Shown: piece by piece, positions 35,510-47,647 of the stretch
Numbering within the stretch: position 1 is the stretch's first letter
Layout of the letters: every line of letters begins with the position of its first letter
DNA from: Amorphophallus konjac
Taxonomy: Eukaryota > Streptophyta > Magnoliopsida > Alismatales > Araceae
Length of the DNA stretch: 64,000 nucleotides
NCBI GenBank assembly: GCA_022559845.1
Contig: CM040117.1
Location: forward strand, 79,682,559 to 79,746,558
Direction: 5' to 3'
Made by a program: the position numbers and the translations under genes
The notes under the pieces: model-generated
Told to the model about the DNA's origin: nothing
Database searches by the model: none
What the model saw: the letters and a program-made list of their open reading frames with translations, nothing else

Positions 35510-38500
35510 TGTCACGCCCCGAACAAGGCGGAAATATCGGGACGTACAGTTAGGGACACGCTAGCAAGAGAGGGAACAAAATCTAAAATGATACACAAGT
35601 GCTACAAGATGGAATACTAAATGATCATTAACAGACCACAACTGATACAATAACCTCAAGTTTAACTTAATACAACTGGAAATAGTCAACCACTAAAACT
35701 CAATAACAAGACTGAAACTTAATACTCTCCAAAACACAACTAGAAGAAAGATAACATACTACTAACACACTAGAACTGATACACTCAAGACATCACTCCT
35801 GCCCTTCCCCATCGGTAAGTGCGTCACCTGAAAAGCCTGGAAAGGGGTAAAACACAACTATGAGCTGACGCTCAGTAGGAAATAACAGACGGGTATAAGT
35901 GATTAACAGTTTAATTACATTTTAAAATGTCATGCTACAAATGATAGAACAATAAAAAGATAACGATAATATCACGAAACGGAATTTAAAGATCTTGCAA
36001 GGTCAAGAAATATAATGAATAGAATGGTAAGACAAGAATTTACTACAGGAGATAACGATAAGAAGTTGGCCATATCAAGTCAATTCAAGTCATGTCAAGC
36101 ACGCATGTATTTTCATTTCCACGTCCAAGTAATCAACAAGTAGAGTAACCACAAGTAGAGTATAGAACAGTAAAGAGTGGAAAGTGAAACGTAGTAGCAA
36201 GTAATATAGAGAGTAGTGGAAAGAGTAGTGAGTAGTGGACAGTCCTAGATTTAACACATGTCAAGTACTGGTGCCAAATGCCACACCTAGTCATTCACCT
36301 CCCCGGGGGTACACGTAGTGTTCGGGCGCTCTTCCCAGGACCAGACCGAGCCCTTATTTGTTTGCCAGGCATTGATTTCTTTTGGATCAAAGATCCCACG
36401 AATCTAGACTTCCACAGTTTATGGCCAGAATTCCAAGGTTTAAGCTAAGTAGCAATAACAACATCAAATAGGAAAGAGATTCATTTCCAGAATTCCAAGG
36501 TAAGTATAATTATCAAGGAGATTGAAATCAAATCACAACAAGAGTTAATCATGCTGCGCTATTGTAAAACAGCAGCAATCAAACAAGCTAATCAACATAT
36601 TAATCCTAATCACCAAGTTAAGATATCATGCTTAACCATTATCATTTGTATTAGCCAAAGTGCCAACAAGCTAGAACAAGTTATCAAGGTAAAGAACAAG
36701 CTCTCACAGGAGTGAAAAAGAATGCATTAACAGAGATTCTAGTTACACCATTAATCATTAATTAAGTGAGTTTCTATTTAATCTTGTATGCATTGAAATG
36801 AAGATGGTAAACGGTGCTTTTTTATGCTAAGTTTGCATGTAGGAACCAATCCAAATTTGAAATCAAGAGGGGTACATGAATAGGTCAAAAGTTCTTCAAA
36901 CATATAATTTCAATGGGTCTAAGTTAAATGGGTTGATTCCCCATTGATTCGGATCCATTTTCGGTTCGAAAAACGAAGAAAACGGGTTTTCTGGTGTACG
37001 GGTCGACCCTTGGGGTCGACCCCTGCAAAACGGGGTTCTGGAACTGCATGGGTCGACCCCTGGGGTCGACCCTCGCGTCTGGGCCGAATGGGTCGACCCC
37101 AGGGGTCTACCCTCGGGCTGCCTGGATTGCCAGGTGCATGGGTCGACCCCTAGGGTCGACCCCTGCAAGAACAGCAACGGCTGTTGCTTCCGAAAAATGT
37201 GAAATCTCACCCAAAAGGGGTCCAAATGAGTTGAAATTAAAACCATATGATCTAGGAATGTTAATGGACATTCTAGGGTCATAAAACTACAATTTGGAAA
37301 CACTAATTTCATCAGAAATCACAAGAATCACAACCTATTCTATGAAGAACACAAGTAGACCTAGTTCAGGACATACCTCCACTAAATTGACAAATACTCT
37401 CGATATACAAGACCAAATTTAGGGATTTTGGTGTCAAAAGAAAGCTAACTCGATCATGAATCCAGCCATATACTATATGCTACACTAAGATCAAGTTATA
37501 TGACTCAAAATGAGCCCGTAATCAAGCTCTGGCTTAAGGAATTCTATATGAAACATGTTCTAGATATATTTTTACAAAACTTTGAAATTCATGATGCATG
37601 CTCAATGGAATTTGGGGCTTTCTAAGTTAAATGAAAGATAATAACATGCTGGTTACTTCATGTGAACTAATTAAAGTTTGGTTGTTAGATCCTACCTCAA
37701 ATCGGAGAGAGAAAACTCGAAACCCTAGGATGAAGAACACTTGGACAGCACCTCACAAAAAGCTCGATTTCTCCACGGATACCTAATGAAAATTGGGGCT
37801 TTTGCCACCAATGGATAGAGCTCAATGAGAGGAACAAATTTGCTATACTCATGATCAGGATTTGGTTGAGAATTCCTACCTCAATCGATGGATCAAAGAA
37901 GGATGAAGAGAAGCCAACGGCCTACTGACCGACCTCCACAAATCGAACTAGATCTCCTCAGATCCGAAATTTCAGCGAACCCCACAGCAGCCAAATGAAA
38001 GAAGACTCGTAGGGCTTCATTTTGATAGCTCATAGAGCTTCTGGAGCCTTCGGAATTGGGAGTATTCGCTGCTGCAAGCCGCGTGTTTAGAAACGGCGCC
38101 GAAATCCTAGACTTGACCAAACTATGTCGGCAGCACGTTTTGGGGCTAAGTTTACCTCAAATTGATTGAGGGTAAATGTTCCTTACATTGTGGCCTTCCA
38201 TTTGCCCCTGATTTCAGATCATTTGGTTGAGTAATCAGGTCGAATTTCGCGTTTTAATCTAAGGGTTAGGTATGAGTCAAAAGTGTGCACATTTGGGTTT
38301 GAATTCTAAATAGATCTTACCACGGATTTACCATGGCTTAAAGCCAGAAGGAAAAGTTGTTATCTACATCAATATTAATCTATTTACTATTTTTACAGAT
38401 TTTTCTGAGGTAGTCAAATTATTACTTATACTATTCCGTAATTAATTAAATATTAAGTTCGGAAGACTAAGTTCACTAATTCCGGCGTAATAAATGATTT

Positions 38501-38726
38501 TCTTAGGCTTAAATGTAGAAGACAAAGTTGCTAAAAAAAATTAATTCTACAAGATGTGATTTTTGGGGATTTTTATAAAATAGTTGAAAAATGACTTATT
38601 ATATTAATTAATTAATTAATCTAATTAATTTGGATAATTCTCATTAATTTCGAATAACTTCAAATAAATTCTAAATAATTACAAATAACTTTCTAAATAA
38701 ATTTCTAAGGAATTTGGGGTCTTACA
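35510..38726 (-). repeat. 5' LTR of the Tekay element (3217 bp)
   Basis: It is near-identical to 27508-30708, with the same termini. The GGGTCGACCC dyads are at about 37000-37165, with one more full unit than in the 3' LTR. Confidence 0.93.
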
Positions 38727-38731
38727 TACCA

Positions 38732-39971
38732 CCTTCCATATTTATTTGTTGGGGAAGTCGTCCCACGCCCGTGGCGGCCTTCAAACACCAAGAAACCAAA
38801 GAGGCGTCAGAAGGAGTCCCGGGTGTTAGCCCAGGGGACAACCCTCCGATGCTTAAGTCAGCAAAGGATCAATGAGCAATAGAGAAGAGTGAAGTAAGAG
38901 AGAAGTAGAGGCCGTAGTAGACTATCCGGGAGGCGTGTAGTTCCTCTGCACGCGTACTCGCCGCTCCCAGTGGGTACTAAGAAAGTGCTCGCTAGGTGGT
39001 AAGGCCATGCAGGAGGAAGGTTCCCTCTAGTCGTAGCGGGTAGCCTCTCTGTCGTAGTTGCGGGTTTGATTGCTCTATTCTCAGTAGGAAGCTCTTATGG
39101 TGGAAGTATCCACCGTGTCTCTCCTCTTGCGTAGGAGTATGGGGTTTAGTAGAGGAATCTACCGTGTTTCTCCTCTTGCGTAGGAGTATGGGGTTTAGTT
39201 GAGGAATCTCCCGTTGGGGGTGATAGCCCCGACGCTGGCCGGTCGCTGGGCGAGTCTTACGGCACTCATGACGCGTGCTCGCCCGTTATGGGGTCAAGGC
39301 CAACATCGTGGGGGCAACGGTCGGTCGTCGGAGTGTCCTCCGGCGAGACCATCACTTGGGCCGTAGCCGTTGCGGTCGTGGAATCCAATGCTTTGCTGGG
39401 CTGGGCTTCATCTTATTGGGTTGAGCGCATGTGTTGGTCTCCTGACCGGGCTTAGCACGCTCGAACCTTAATGGGCCGTCCGTCGGTGGGCCATATCTGG
39501 GCCATACCAGATTTACCCTCCTCACTTCCACCCCTACTCTCAGTTGCCGAGCACTTCGCGGGGAGCTGAGAGTAGTCCAAGAGAGGGTTCTTCTGGAGTG
39601 TAAGATCCAAAGATGATTTCCTCGTATAATAGGAGTTGGTGCCTTCGAGAACCTGCTTGGCGCGCAAGGTGCGGCTGGCACTGGCAGAAGCCATGCTGGT
39701 AATGATGACTCCGAGTCTTGTCTCGTTCTGGGGGTGTGGGCTCAGAACGGTCATCTGGCATAGGTAGTTGTACCGCCATAGCGGTCAGCGTCCTTCCATC
39801 TGCCTTTCAGGGGATAACATCGAATCGTAGTGGGCGATTATAAGACTTGTTGCGAGGTCTCTTTGCAAACTGTACCCACATCTCACCGGTTGTCGCGCTT
39901 TGTTTTAGGCGTCTTCCTCCCTTGGCTTGGTGAGGATCCTTCTTTCCCTGTATTTTTCATTTTCTATAGCG
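38732..39971 (+). other. Tat-like LTR or leader region upstream of the PF04195-like gene
   Basis: Non-coding. The stretch gttagcccaggggacaac with ccgatgcttaagtcag at about 38823-38869 resembles text common in Tat-type LTRs, so this is probably LTR and 5' leader of the element carrying the next gene. A direct repeat lies at 39112-39209. No LTR border or second LTR was found. Confidence 0.45.
39112..39209. repeat. Two-copy 49-bp tandem repeat
   Basis: Two units starting accgtgt at 39112 and 39161 share ctcctcttgcgtaggagtat and the following ggggttt, with few differences. Confidence 0.85.
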
Positions 39972-42126
39972 ATGCCTCCACGTAGGAGAGTCCTCAGCGT
40001 TGATTCTTCTTCTTCGAAGGAGATGCCTCACGGTCGGGCGGTATGCCGAGCACCTCTAGTGCGGGCACTAGTCGGCCTGGTTCCCCACCCTTAGTGGCCT
40101 ATAGGGTAATCCATGGCCTGCGAGAAGCCTTCCAGATTCCCTATAAGTACGATATCATCTTTCCCTCCGTGGGAGATGACATACTGAGTCACCCTTTCGG
40201 CGGGATCATGGTCCCGGTGGCCGCCTTTTAGGCAGACTTTCATGTTCCAGTCCATCCCTTCATCTCATCAATCCTCCATCACTACGGGCGGCATCCTGGG
40301 GGAATAACCCCCAATTCTTACAGCATCCTTTGTGGATTTGTCTATGCGTGTCATAGAGCGTCGGTGGAGCTGAGTGTCGATCTATTTTGGCACTTCTTCT
40401 TCATCCAGAGTTGCCCGCCCGATAACTACTTCACCTATTTCAAGGCTCGCACCCACCAGCATTTCATCACAGTTTCCCATACCGCGTCAAACCATAAAGG
40501 ATGGGCGGAGCGGTACGTGTACCTTGTCAAGTTGAAAGACTGGGCAGAAGCCTCCGATAGTTGGATGCGGGGCGGTTTTGGTCACACTTGGCGTGATTCA
40601 AAGCCTTCTCTGAGTAGCGAGGATCGCCAGAAGTTGAAGGCTATTCTCCGATATCCTCTCTCCGACGCAGACCTCGTTCTGACCCCGGCGCTACTTCGGG
40701 AGCTAGGGTTATGTCCCCCGTTACCACAGGGTACTAGCTTTCTCCTTCTATAGGGCCGCGTCGGTGGTGATTGGTGCTTGACTAGCTTTGCTCTATTTTC
40801 AGGGGTAGCTGAGGCGCGGGGTGGGTTGGACCTATGAGACCGTCCAGTTGCCGCAGTTTGCTCCTCGTCCCGTGGATCACGTCGCTCCAGGAGCAGGTCA
40901 GGTGTCGGTCGTCGCCCCCCAAGCCCAGGTTACGTTCACCCCGGGAAGGTTGCAGTATCCGACCCCAGTCAACATTCCTCTGGTGCATTCGCCTGAAGCA
41001 TCCGTGGCCAACAGAGGGCTTAGTCTTCGGCGGAGTTCTCCCGAAGTCACCTCTAGCGCATCTGGTGAAGGGCCGGCCATGGCTGGCGGTAGCCGAATCC
41101 CACTGATTGATGATGAGCTGGCGGAGATGGATAGTCGCCGCCGGCCGAGGAAGAGAGGGAGAGATTCGACCCTGGCCAGGAGTCGTCCCCCATCTTCTTC
41201 TGGGGCGCCTCCCCCCAGTGCTCCTCCGCCGTCGTCACCTGTAGTGCCGGTAGCTGCTGCTCCGGCGCCAGCCTCCGGAGGGCGGGGGCATGAAAGGGGC
41301 AAAGCTCTTGCTGCCGCCGCAGTTGGTTCTCTTCCTTCGCTTGGGGCCCTTTCACGTGGTTAGTTCTAATAGCCCGAGGATTTGACGGCGGGGTTGCCCG
41401 GGGTCACGACTATCGTCGACCTTATGGTGCAGAGTGCCCGCTGACACGAGCACGTCGGGGAGCTTGGTCCCGATACTGCAAAGGAGTTGACGGCCGTTGC
41501 CGCGAGGAGCGCGTGTCTGGTCATTAGTGCCCTTGGGCTGTGGAGGCACCGTTTCATCGATGCCATCCGTGAGCTGGAGGCCAGTCAGGCCGTTCTAGCG
41601 GGGGCCGAATGGCGTTTGAAAGAGTCTGAAGTTGCAAACGTCGGGCTTCACGAGTAGCTGGCTCAACTGATCTTGGCCCTCACTGGCATGGAGCGCGATC
41701 GGGACGCTTTTCGGGTACAGGCTAACGCGGCCGGAGAGCGAGTAGCCAAGTCGGAGGTGATGGTCCAAGCCATGGAGGCCCGTGCTCAAGAGGTCCAGGT
41801 AGAGCTCGCCAGGCTGCATATGTCCCTATCCTCGGCCGGCAAGGAAGCTGTAGAGAACTTCCGCTCCTCCCCTACTTTTCGGGACAAGCTGACGGAGGCG
41901 GCCTTAGAGTTCTATGGTCCAGCCTGTGACCGTGGCTTTCGGGAGGGCTGGACTGCTGCTGTGAAAGCCACAACAGAGCATTTCGACCTCGTGGTCCCAG
42001 TCCTCCCCCCTCCTTCAACTCCCTACGGCTCGGAGACTGATGACAGAGAGGAGGGGCCTGATGCCGCAGAGGCGGGCGCTGAGAGGTCGGCGTCAGGTGG
42101 GGGTGAGCGAGCACATGTTGCCTGTT
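39972..42126 (+). pseudogene. Putative gypsy-type (PF04195-like) protein gene, broken
   Basis: The likely start is the ATG at 39972 (MPPRRRVLS), with a frame change before about 40043. The PF04195-like domain (about 40100-40740) shows ADFHVPVHPF, NSYSILCGF, WHFFFIQ and the SDADLVLTPALLRELG end. It has an in-frame TAG at 40229-40231. An intron (donor near 40724, acceptor ctattttcag near 40802) leads to a second exon with a frameshift near 40830: PRPVDHV, PGRLQYP, a basic RRPRKRGRD stretch, a low-complexity Ser/Pro/Ala stretch, a coiled coil, then FYGPACDRGFREGW. Further in-frame stops lie at 41361 and downstream. It is collinear with the minus-strand copy at 21850-24229. It is probably the first ORF of a Tat-like element. 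Confidence 0.7.
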
Positions 42127-45100
42127 GATATGTTTTTCCCCCTCCTCTCCCTTACCTTTCTATATCAAGATATAAAAATCGAAGTAAAGGCTAAAAGGGT
42201 GGAGAGGTGTGTGCATGATCGTGATCGCCACCAAGACACGAGGTACCGAAGAATGCTACGTACCTTAGAAAGGGGGGAAGACACTCGCCCAAAGTGCAGC
42301 GCTGGCAGTTGTACACGATTTAGTTAAGACCTCTCAATGACGTGGACGGCTGCTTGATAGGCCGCGTATAACGCTGGAGACAGAATGCGGGATGAAGACT
42401 GGTTGGCTTCAAACGGTCTGTAGCTGGCCGCAAGAAGGCGTTGCACGGTCCTAGATGAGCCGTGTACACCTGCCAACGGATGGAAAATGATCGCGCTATG
42501 CCGCCAGACCCCAAGTTGTGGAGCTTGATCCTCCACCCCTTTCGGCCGGCCAAGGGGGATGGGCCTCGTGCTGAGCTCGTGCTGACCATCAAAACAATGT
42601 AGATAACAAGAAAACAAAGCCCAAATCAATCTTGGAATGTGTAGTAACTATAAAAAAATGAAAGAACACCCATGTAATTGGAATGGGGAATACCTGGGGG
42701 TTGGGTTTTTAACCCATATAGGGCGTGAGAAAACAATAGGAGGGGTGATAGAATGGAGGTGACAGTGAAAAGCGTGGACGAAGATGGGAAGAAAATAAGC
42801 ATGCAATGTATGAAAGAAATGACTTAGACACTTAGACCAAAACACGAAATAAACACTACTCCCTGAACCGGAGGCTCAAATGGACGTAGAGAGCCTCCCT
42901 CCCTGACTATAGTTCTCTCAGGAATTCGGCAGCACTTCGTCGCGAACGCTGAATCTACCCCCTTTTCAAGCTTGGAATAAGGGTACTATTTATAGACCCC
43001 TGAAAGTCTACTCTAAATTGAGGGGTTTTCATTGACAATTAGGCTAAGATTATGAAAGATAAATCAAAGATAATATCCCCAGCTTTTACCGGGATCAAAC
43101 GGAACTCAATTTGGTTGAGAATCCGCGGAGAAAATGACGAAGTAAGTGAGAGGTTTAACCACGGGTGGAGAGAGAAAATCCAACGAAACCAAAGATCTCG
43201 AGCGAGTACGCGGTCGATCGATAGGCCGCCCAACCCAGTACACGGTCCATTGCTAGACCGCCTACCGCTGTCGGTGGTAAATAGATAAATCATTAAATTA
43301 TCTAGTTATCCCATCGAACTGACCGGGTATCACGGTGCTGGACTCTTTAGGATAAAACGGTCTAATGCTAGACCACTCAATAAATGGCACGGTCAATGCT
43401 AGGCCGTGTAAAACGTGTCGATGATAAATCCAATAAAATTGGATAAATAGATAATTATCTAAAAAATCAACCGACTTAGGACTCTAGGAGCTGAACGGTC
43501 TAAAGACATGCCGTTTAATTGGAGTAAACGGCTGAACTCAGACCGTGCAAAGGCTTGTCGGTGAAAATTCAAAAAAATTAAATAAATATCCAATAAATCG
43601 CTTAGAGTATGTAAACGGTTCTAAACAGACCGCTCCGTCACTGCACGGCCCATCGCTAGACCGCGTACAGGCTGGACGTTTGAAATAAATAAAATGGGAT
43701 AAATAAGCCCATTTACCTAAAAACCAAGTGAAGTCAAGGCCTAATAAGCCCAATTCCAAGAGCAAACCTAGTCAGGGAGGGGGATACCTATAGAATAAGC
43801 CCAAAGACGTGCTTGGAAATGGCCCAATGAGTAATGGACAACTCGAGGCATCAACAAATGGTGATAAGAAGAATTACACAACTCAAAGGCAAAAAAATGG
43901 GTGTCAATAGATGCCCCTCCTTAACGTCCTCTTTGCAGGGGAGCGAGCGGAGGTGAAGCGAAAGCGAAAATAGAACATGGAGATGAAGCAGAAATGAAGC
44001 GGAGCAGATTGAAAAGCATGCGTTGAGGTAAAAGACACCCATTTCCTTGCCAATGAGCGATAGGAATCTTCTGGAAAACTCTGAACCAAACACAAAGAAT
44101 GATCAAACCAAAATGACACCAGTCTGGAGAAACTATCTAAATAAAAGGAAAACACACGATCAACCTCATGGGGGACACAATCCCTCAGACCAACGAGGGG
44201 ACCGGAGCAAGCGGCAAAAAGCAAAGAAGTAGACTAAAAGCTCCAGATGGGGACCCTTAGTCAACCAAACTAGGTGAATAGACCAGAAAAAACCCTCCAA
44301 CTCTAAGTGGAATAGTTCCTCCTTCTCGAAACAATGAACGCACAATCATCCATCACAAATGAGACACTTTTAGACAGACCATGGGTCATGAATGCTCAAA
44401 AGATGCGTATGATGCATGCGGGGCTAAAATAAAGTAAATCATTAAAAAAATGCAAAGAAAGCCATAAAATAGAAAATACTCAAGAATAATATTGCTAGAC
44501 TGGGATAATTAGGGTCAGGATAATATTTGCAACCACAGCGTGCAAGACAGAACCATCGTCCCTCAATTTTTCCAACCTAACGGCCTATCCGATGATTAAA
44601 CACGCGAACCTAAATCATCATCATTTTTGTTATAGGGGAACGTCAGATCCTGGAACACGTGAACAACCAACTGGTTCTCGAGATAATATAGCATAATACC
44701 ATATAGTAATGCAATAAGGGATATAGGGATCGAAATACTTACCTGACTTACCTATCCGGGTCGGAAGTGAGGTGATGCTGTAAAAGAATCATGAAAAAGG
44801 TTTGCAATGATACATACCATGGAATAATTCAATTGAGCCAAAGATTCATTAATGAAGCATATAATGCAGCAAGAAAAGCATCATTTATCATCTTAGAAAC
44901 TACACGGTCTAACCAAGACCGCTCAAAAAGAATAAACGGTCTAGCTAGGGCCGTAATGGGAATGAGAGAGTGAATCTAATCGCGGCCCTAGCACGGCCTG
45001 GTTACAGACCGCTCAGTGAAACGAACGGTCAAAGGATGACCGTTTAAATGGGAAATGAGACGTTATTAATGAACGGTCTAATCTGAGACCATCTATAAGA

Positions 45101-45250
45101 TAAATGGTCTATCGATAGACCGCGTACCAACTACCGGTTTCAAAAAATAAACCGACGCCTTCTTCTTCTTCCCCACTTCCACTCTCCCACTCTCACCGTA
45201 ACCGACGGAGACTCCCCCCCCACTCTCTCCATTTTCTAGCCCAAACCCTC
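42127..45250. other. Non-coding leader-like region with CGGTC dyads
   Basis: No gene was recognised. A minus-strand TATA-like ctataaatag sits at 42986-42995. Dyads follow at 43208-43670 and 44903-45130. The part at about 43890-44720 resembles 52320-53220, which leads into the DUF7745 gene at 53520 (shared words include gggtcaggat, aacggcctatcc and tgcaaggggagcg-like text). It therefore looks like the leader of another DUF7745-type unit whose gene is missing here. Confidence 0.5.
43208..45130. repeat. CGGTC-family dyads, second cluster
   Basis: About 13 copies with cores ACGGTC and GACCGT around about 8 bases lie at about 43208, 43239, 43355, 43387, 43493, 43524, 43614, 43641, 44903, 44932, 44991, 45022, 45072 and 45104. 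Spacers differ between copies. Several arms carry compensated or single mismatches. Confidence 0.82.
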
Positions 45251-47647
45251 TCTGATGTGGCACATGCCAAGGATGACTAAGTATTAAATGAGCAACCTAG
45301 GACCTAGACCCGCAAACATACAAGCACTCCAATGATTCTCACGATAGCGTCTTACTCACTCGGCACACGCGATCACCCGGCAGGGCCGGGGGATGATGGC
45401 AAGGGTCCTAGGCGAGACCCAATGATTCTAATTGACTTACTTGTCTTAGGCTGACCCCAAAGGGCCTAGGATTCCCAACTTGGTGGGCGGCTGGCCCGCA
45501 GGGCGGGGTTTGGGTGGCACTCTCTCCCGGTCCGCGGTGGACACCTTCAAAGTAGCATACAATTACGGGCCCTCTTCTCACCGTCCGACGGGCATACAAA
45601 GCAATACTAAACTCGTAGAAATAAGGCAATCAAAGGTAGTATCAGAGGCTCACATGATCGGTGTGAAGACACCGATCCCGCTCGGAGACGAGGGTGCGCC
45701 GGGAAGCGAGGGTATACACCCGATCACTGCGGTGGTGTCGCTTGACCTGAAAATTAAAGGGGTACAGCACTACGCCTCTCGCAGGAGGGATGATCTTGGG
45801 GTGGGGATTAGACTTATTACAATCAATACTACCTCCTCCAGGGAGGGGCCTTCAGCCGGCCAAGCGGGGTGGGGGAATTATGCGAGAAAACCTGACTTTC
45901 CAAGCTTTGCCGGTTCTGCCAATCTTCAGATTCGCTGGACAGGGTGTTGGTGTTGAGGCTTCCACGGACTTCTCGGAACTCAGATCTTGATGAAACCTAT
46001 GCCAAAAGTTCCCCAACTGACCGAGGGTGATGTCTGATTTTTTGGGAAGGCTCTGAAGCTCGGGGCTGATCGGGCCGGCGACTGGAACAGGACAGCAACG
46101 TTCTGTCTCAGACTGGTGCAGAGTTGGTGCAGTCTGTTACAGAAGGCGCTGCGGACTCTCCCGAACTCCTATCCAGACAAAACTGGCGGTGACGCTATCA
46201 TGGTCAGGGTAGCTTCGAGCAGGAGTTGACGGGGACCCAATCGGAGGTCGGAGAAAAGAATGGTGGCCGGATAAGTGAGGACAGGTCAAACCTGGACCCA
46301 CAGGTGGCAGACAGCACCCTCCGGCGAAGAAAATTGTAACTGGTAGCTCCGTTGGCCGATTGAGATCTTTCTTCTTGGAGATGAAAGCTAACTGGACGTA
46401 GTTTCTGCCCTCCAAAAATGGCGCTCAGAACTTTCACGAGCAGGCCGTGGCAACCTCTTCTTTCAGCTTCCGGTCTTTAGACAGGGGCAGATTGCGCAGT
46501 TGGACGAGATCTTCGACACCGAACAGCTCCGGACTCGGATGGATGCGAGACCACCACCGTTGGAAAGCTAGCTCGATGATGCTTCCGACGATGTAAGATA
46601 AGTCACCAGGAGCTCTCAGGAGACGACGGGGGGCCCTCTGCAATCTGCTGCCAATCTGCAACTGGCGTCCTGGCCTGAACCTGAAAATGCAAATGGCTAT
46701 AGGTGAAAGGTGTGGTTGGGGAAATGGGGTGGGAGGTGTGTCTAGTGGCTATGGGAGAGGGATGTGAGGTGTTTAGGGGTTGTGAGAGCTGTGGGGGAAT
46801 GAAGGGTGGGCGGAAATGGCTGGAGAGGGCTGTGAGATGAGTGGAGGGGAGGTGGAGCTCTTGGTGTACAAGGTGAGAGCAAGGGAGAGGGGGGGGGGGC
46901 GAACTTGGTTTGACCAAGGGGAGGTGGGGGGGCGAACTTGGGAGCTTGGGGGTGGGGGAGATGAAAGGGCACATCCCAAGGGGAGGGAAATTCGAATTTG
47001 GGTCCTTGGGGGAAGTCCCTTCAGCCTTGGGAGGGTGGGAAGGTGCTTTGGGAAGTGGAAGGGGTAGGTGGTGGTTGGAGGGTGGGGTTTTGATTGGTGT
47101 AGGATACCTTGGGGCTGGGGTGGAGTTATGGGAGTGGTGTGGGAACTTGGGAGGAGTTATTGGGGAGGGGAAGAGAGAGAGAAAGTGGGTGGGAAGTGAG
47201 GAGAGAGGGAGGGGGGCGAACTCTTCCCATTGGGAGAGAGAGAGAGATAATGAGAGAATAAGAGAGAAGAGAAATTTAGTGGAGGGGAGTGAGATGTGGA
47301 AAATGTTTCTATTCAAATTGATTCATCAAAAGTTGAGTACATGAGGAGAGATGGGCCTATATATAGGCAACCATTCTTTACGTGACCAAAATGTCCCTGA
47401 CAATAGGACAAAAGACCGAGCATATCCTAGACTCAATCCTATCGGCCCATAACTAAGATAATAAGGCCCAATTAAGCATAACAAGGGAAATGGACTACAA
47501 CCACAAGACTCAATAAAGGGAAATATAAAAGATAGGACTCAATAAAAGGAAAATACATAAGATGAAACTTGGGAAATGAAGATAACAAGTGTAGACCATA
47601 ATCAAATCACATCAAGAGTGTGCAGGCGACCCGAGCTAGAGGGAGTG
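45251..47647. other. Non-coding region, possibly containing the 3' LTR of the chromovirus
   Basis: No convincing gene. A minus-strand TATA-like cctatatatagg lies at 47356-47367. The region directly follows the chromovirus pol end at 47648, so part of it is probably that element's 3' LTR. The G-rich stretch 46700-47250 gives a long proline-rich open frame on the minus strand that I regard as compositional. No LTR border was located. Confidence 0.35.

Larger units (their letters stand above)
27508..38726 (-). mobile_element. Nearly complete young Tekay (chromovirus) Ty3/gypsy element
   Basis: The 11.2-kb element is flanked by a perfect 5-bp duplication TACCA (27503-27507 and 38727-38731). It has near-identical 3.2-kb LTRs, a tRNA-iMet primer-binding site, one gag-pol reading frame and a polypurine tract. 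Only scattered substitutions and a 13-bp dyad-unit gain or loss (near 29145 and 37151) were seen between the LTRs, so insertion is recent. It is nonetheless not intact: there are two in-frame stops and one single-base deletion in gag-pol. Confidence 0.93.

Noticed and set aside
24230..38900. A complete LTR element running from 24230 to beyond the Tekay insertion
   Set aside because: No matching end with the CCGCA duplication or second LTR was found, so only a partial LTR-like fragment is reported.
46603..47316. 237-codon proline-rich open frame on the minus strand
   Set aside because: Low-complexity translation of a G-rich stretch, with overlapping open frames in other phases and no recognisable domain.
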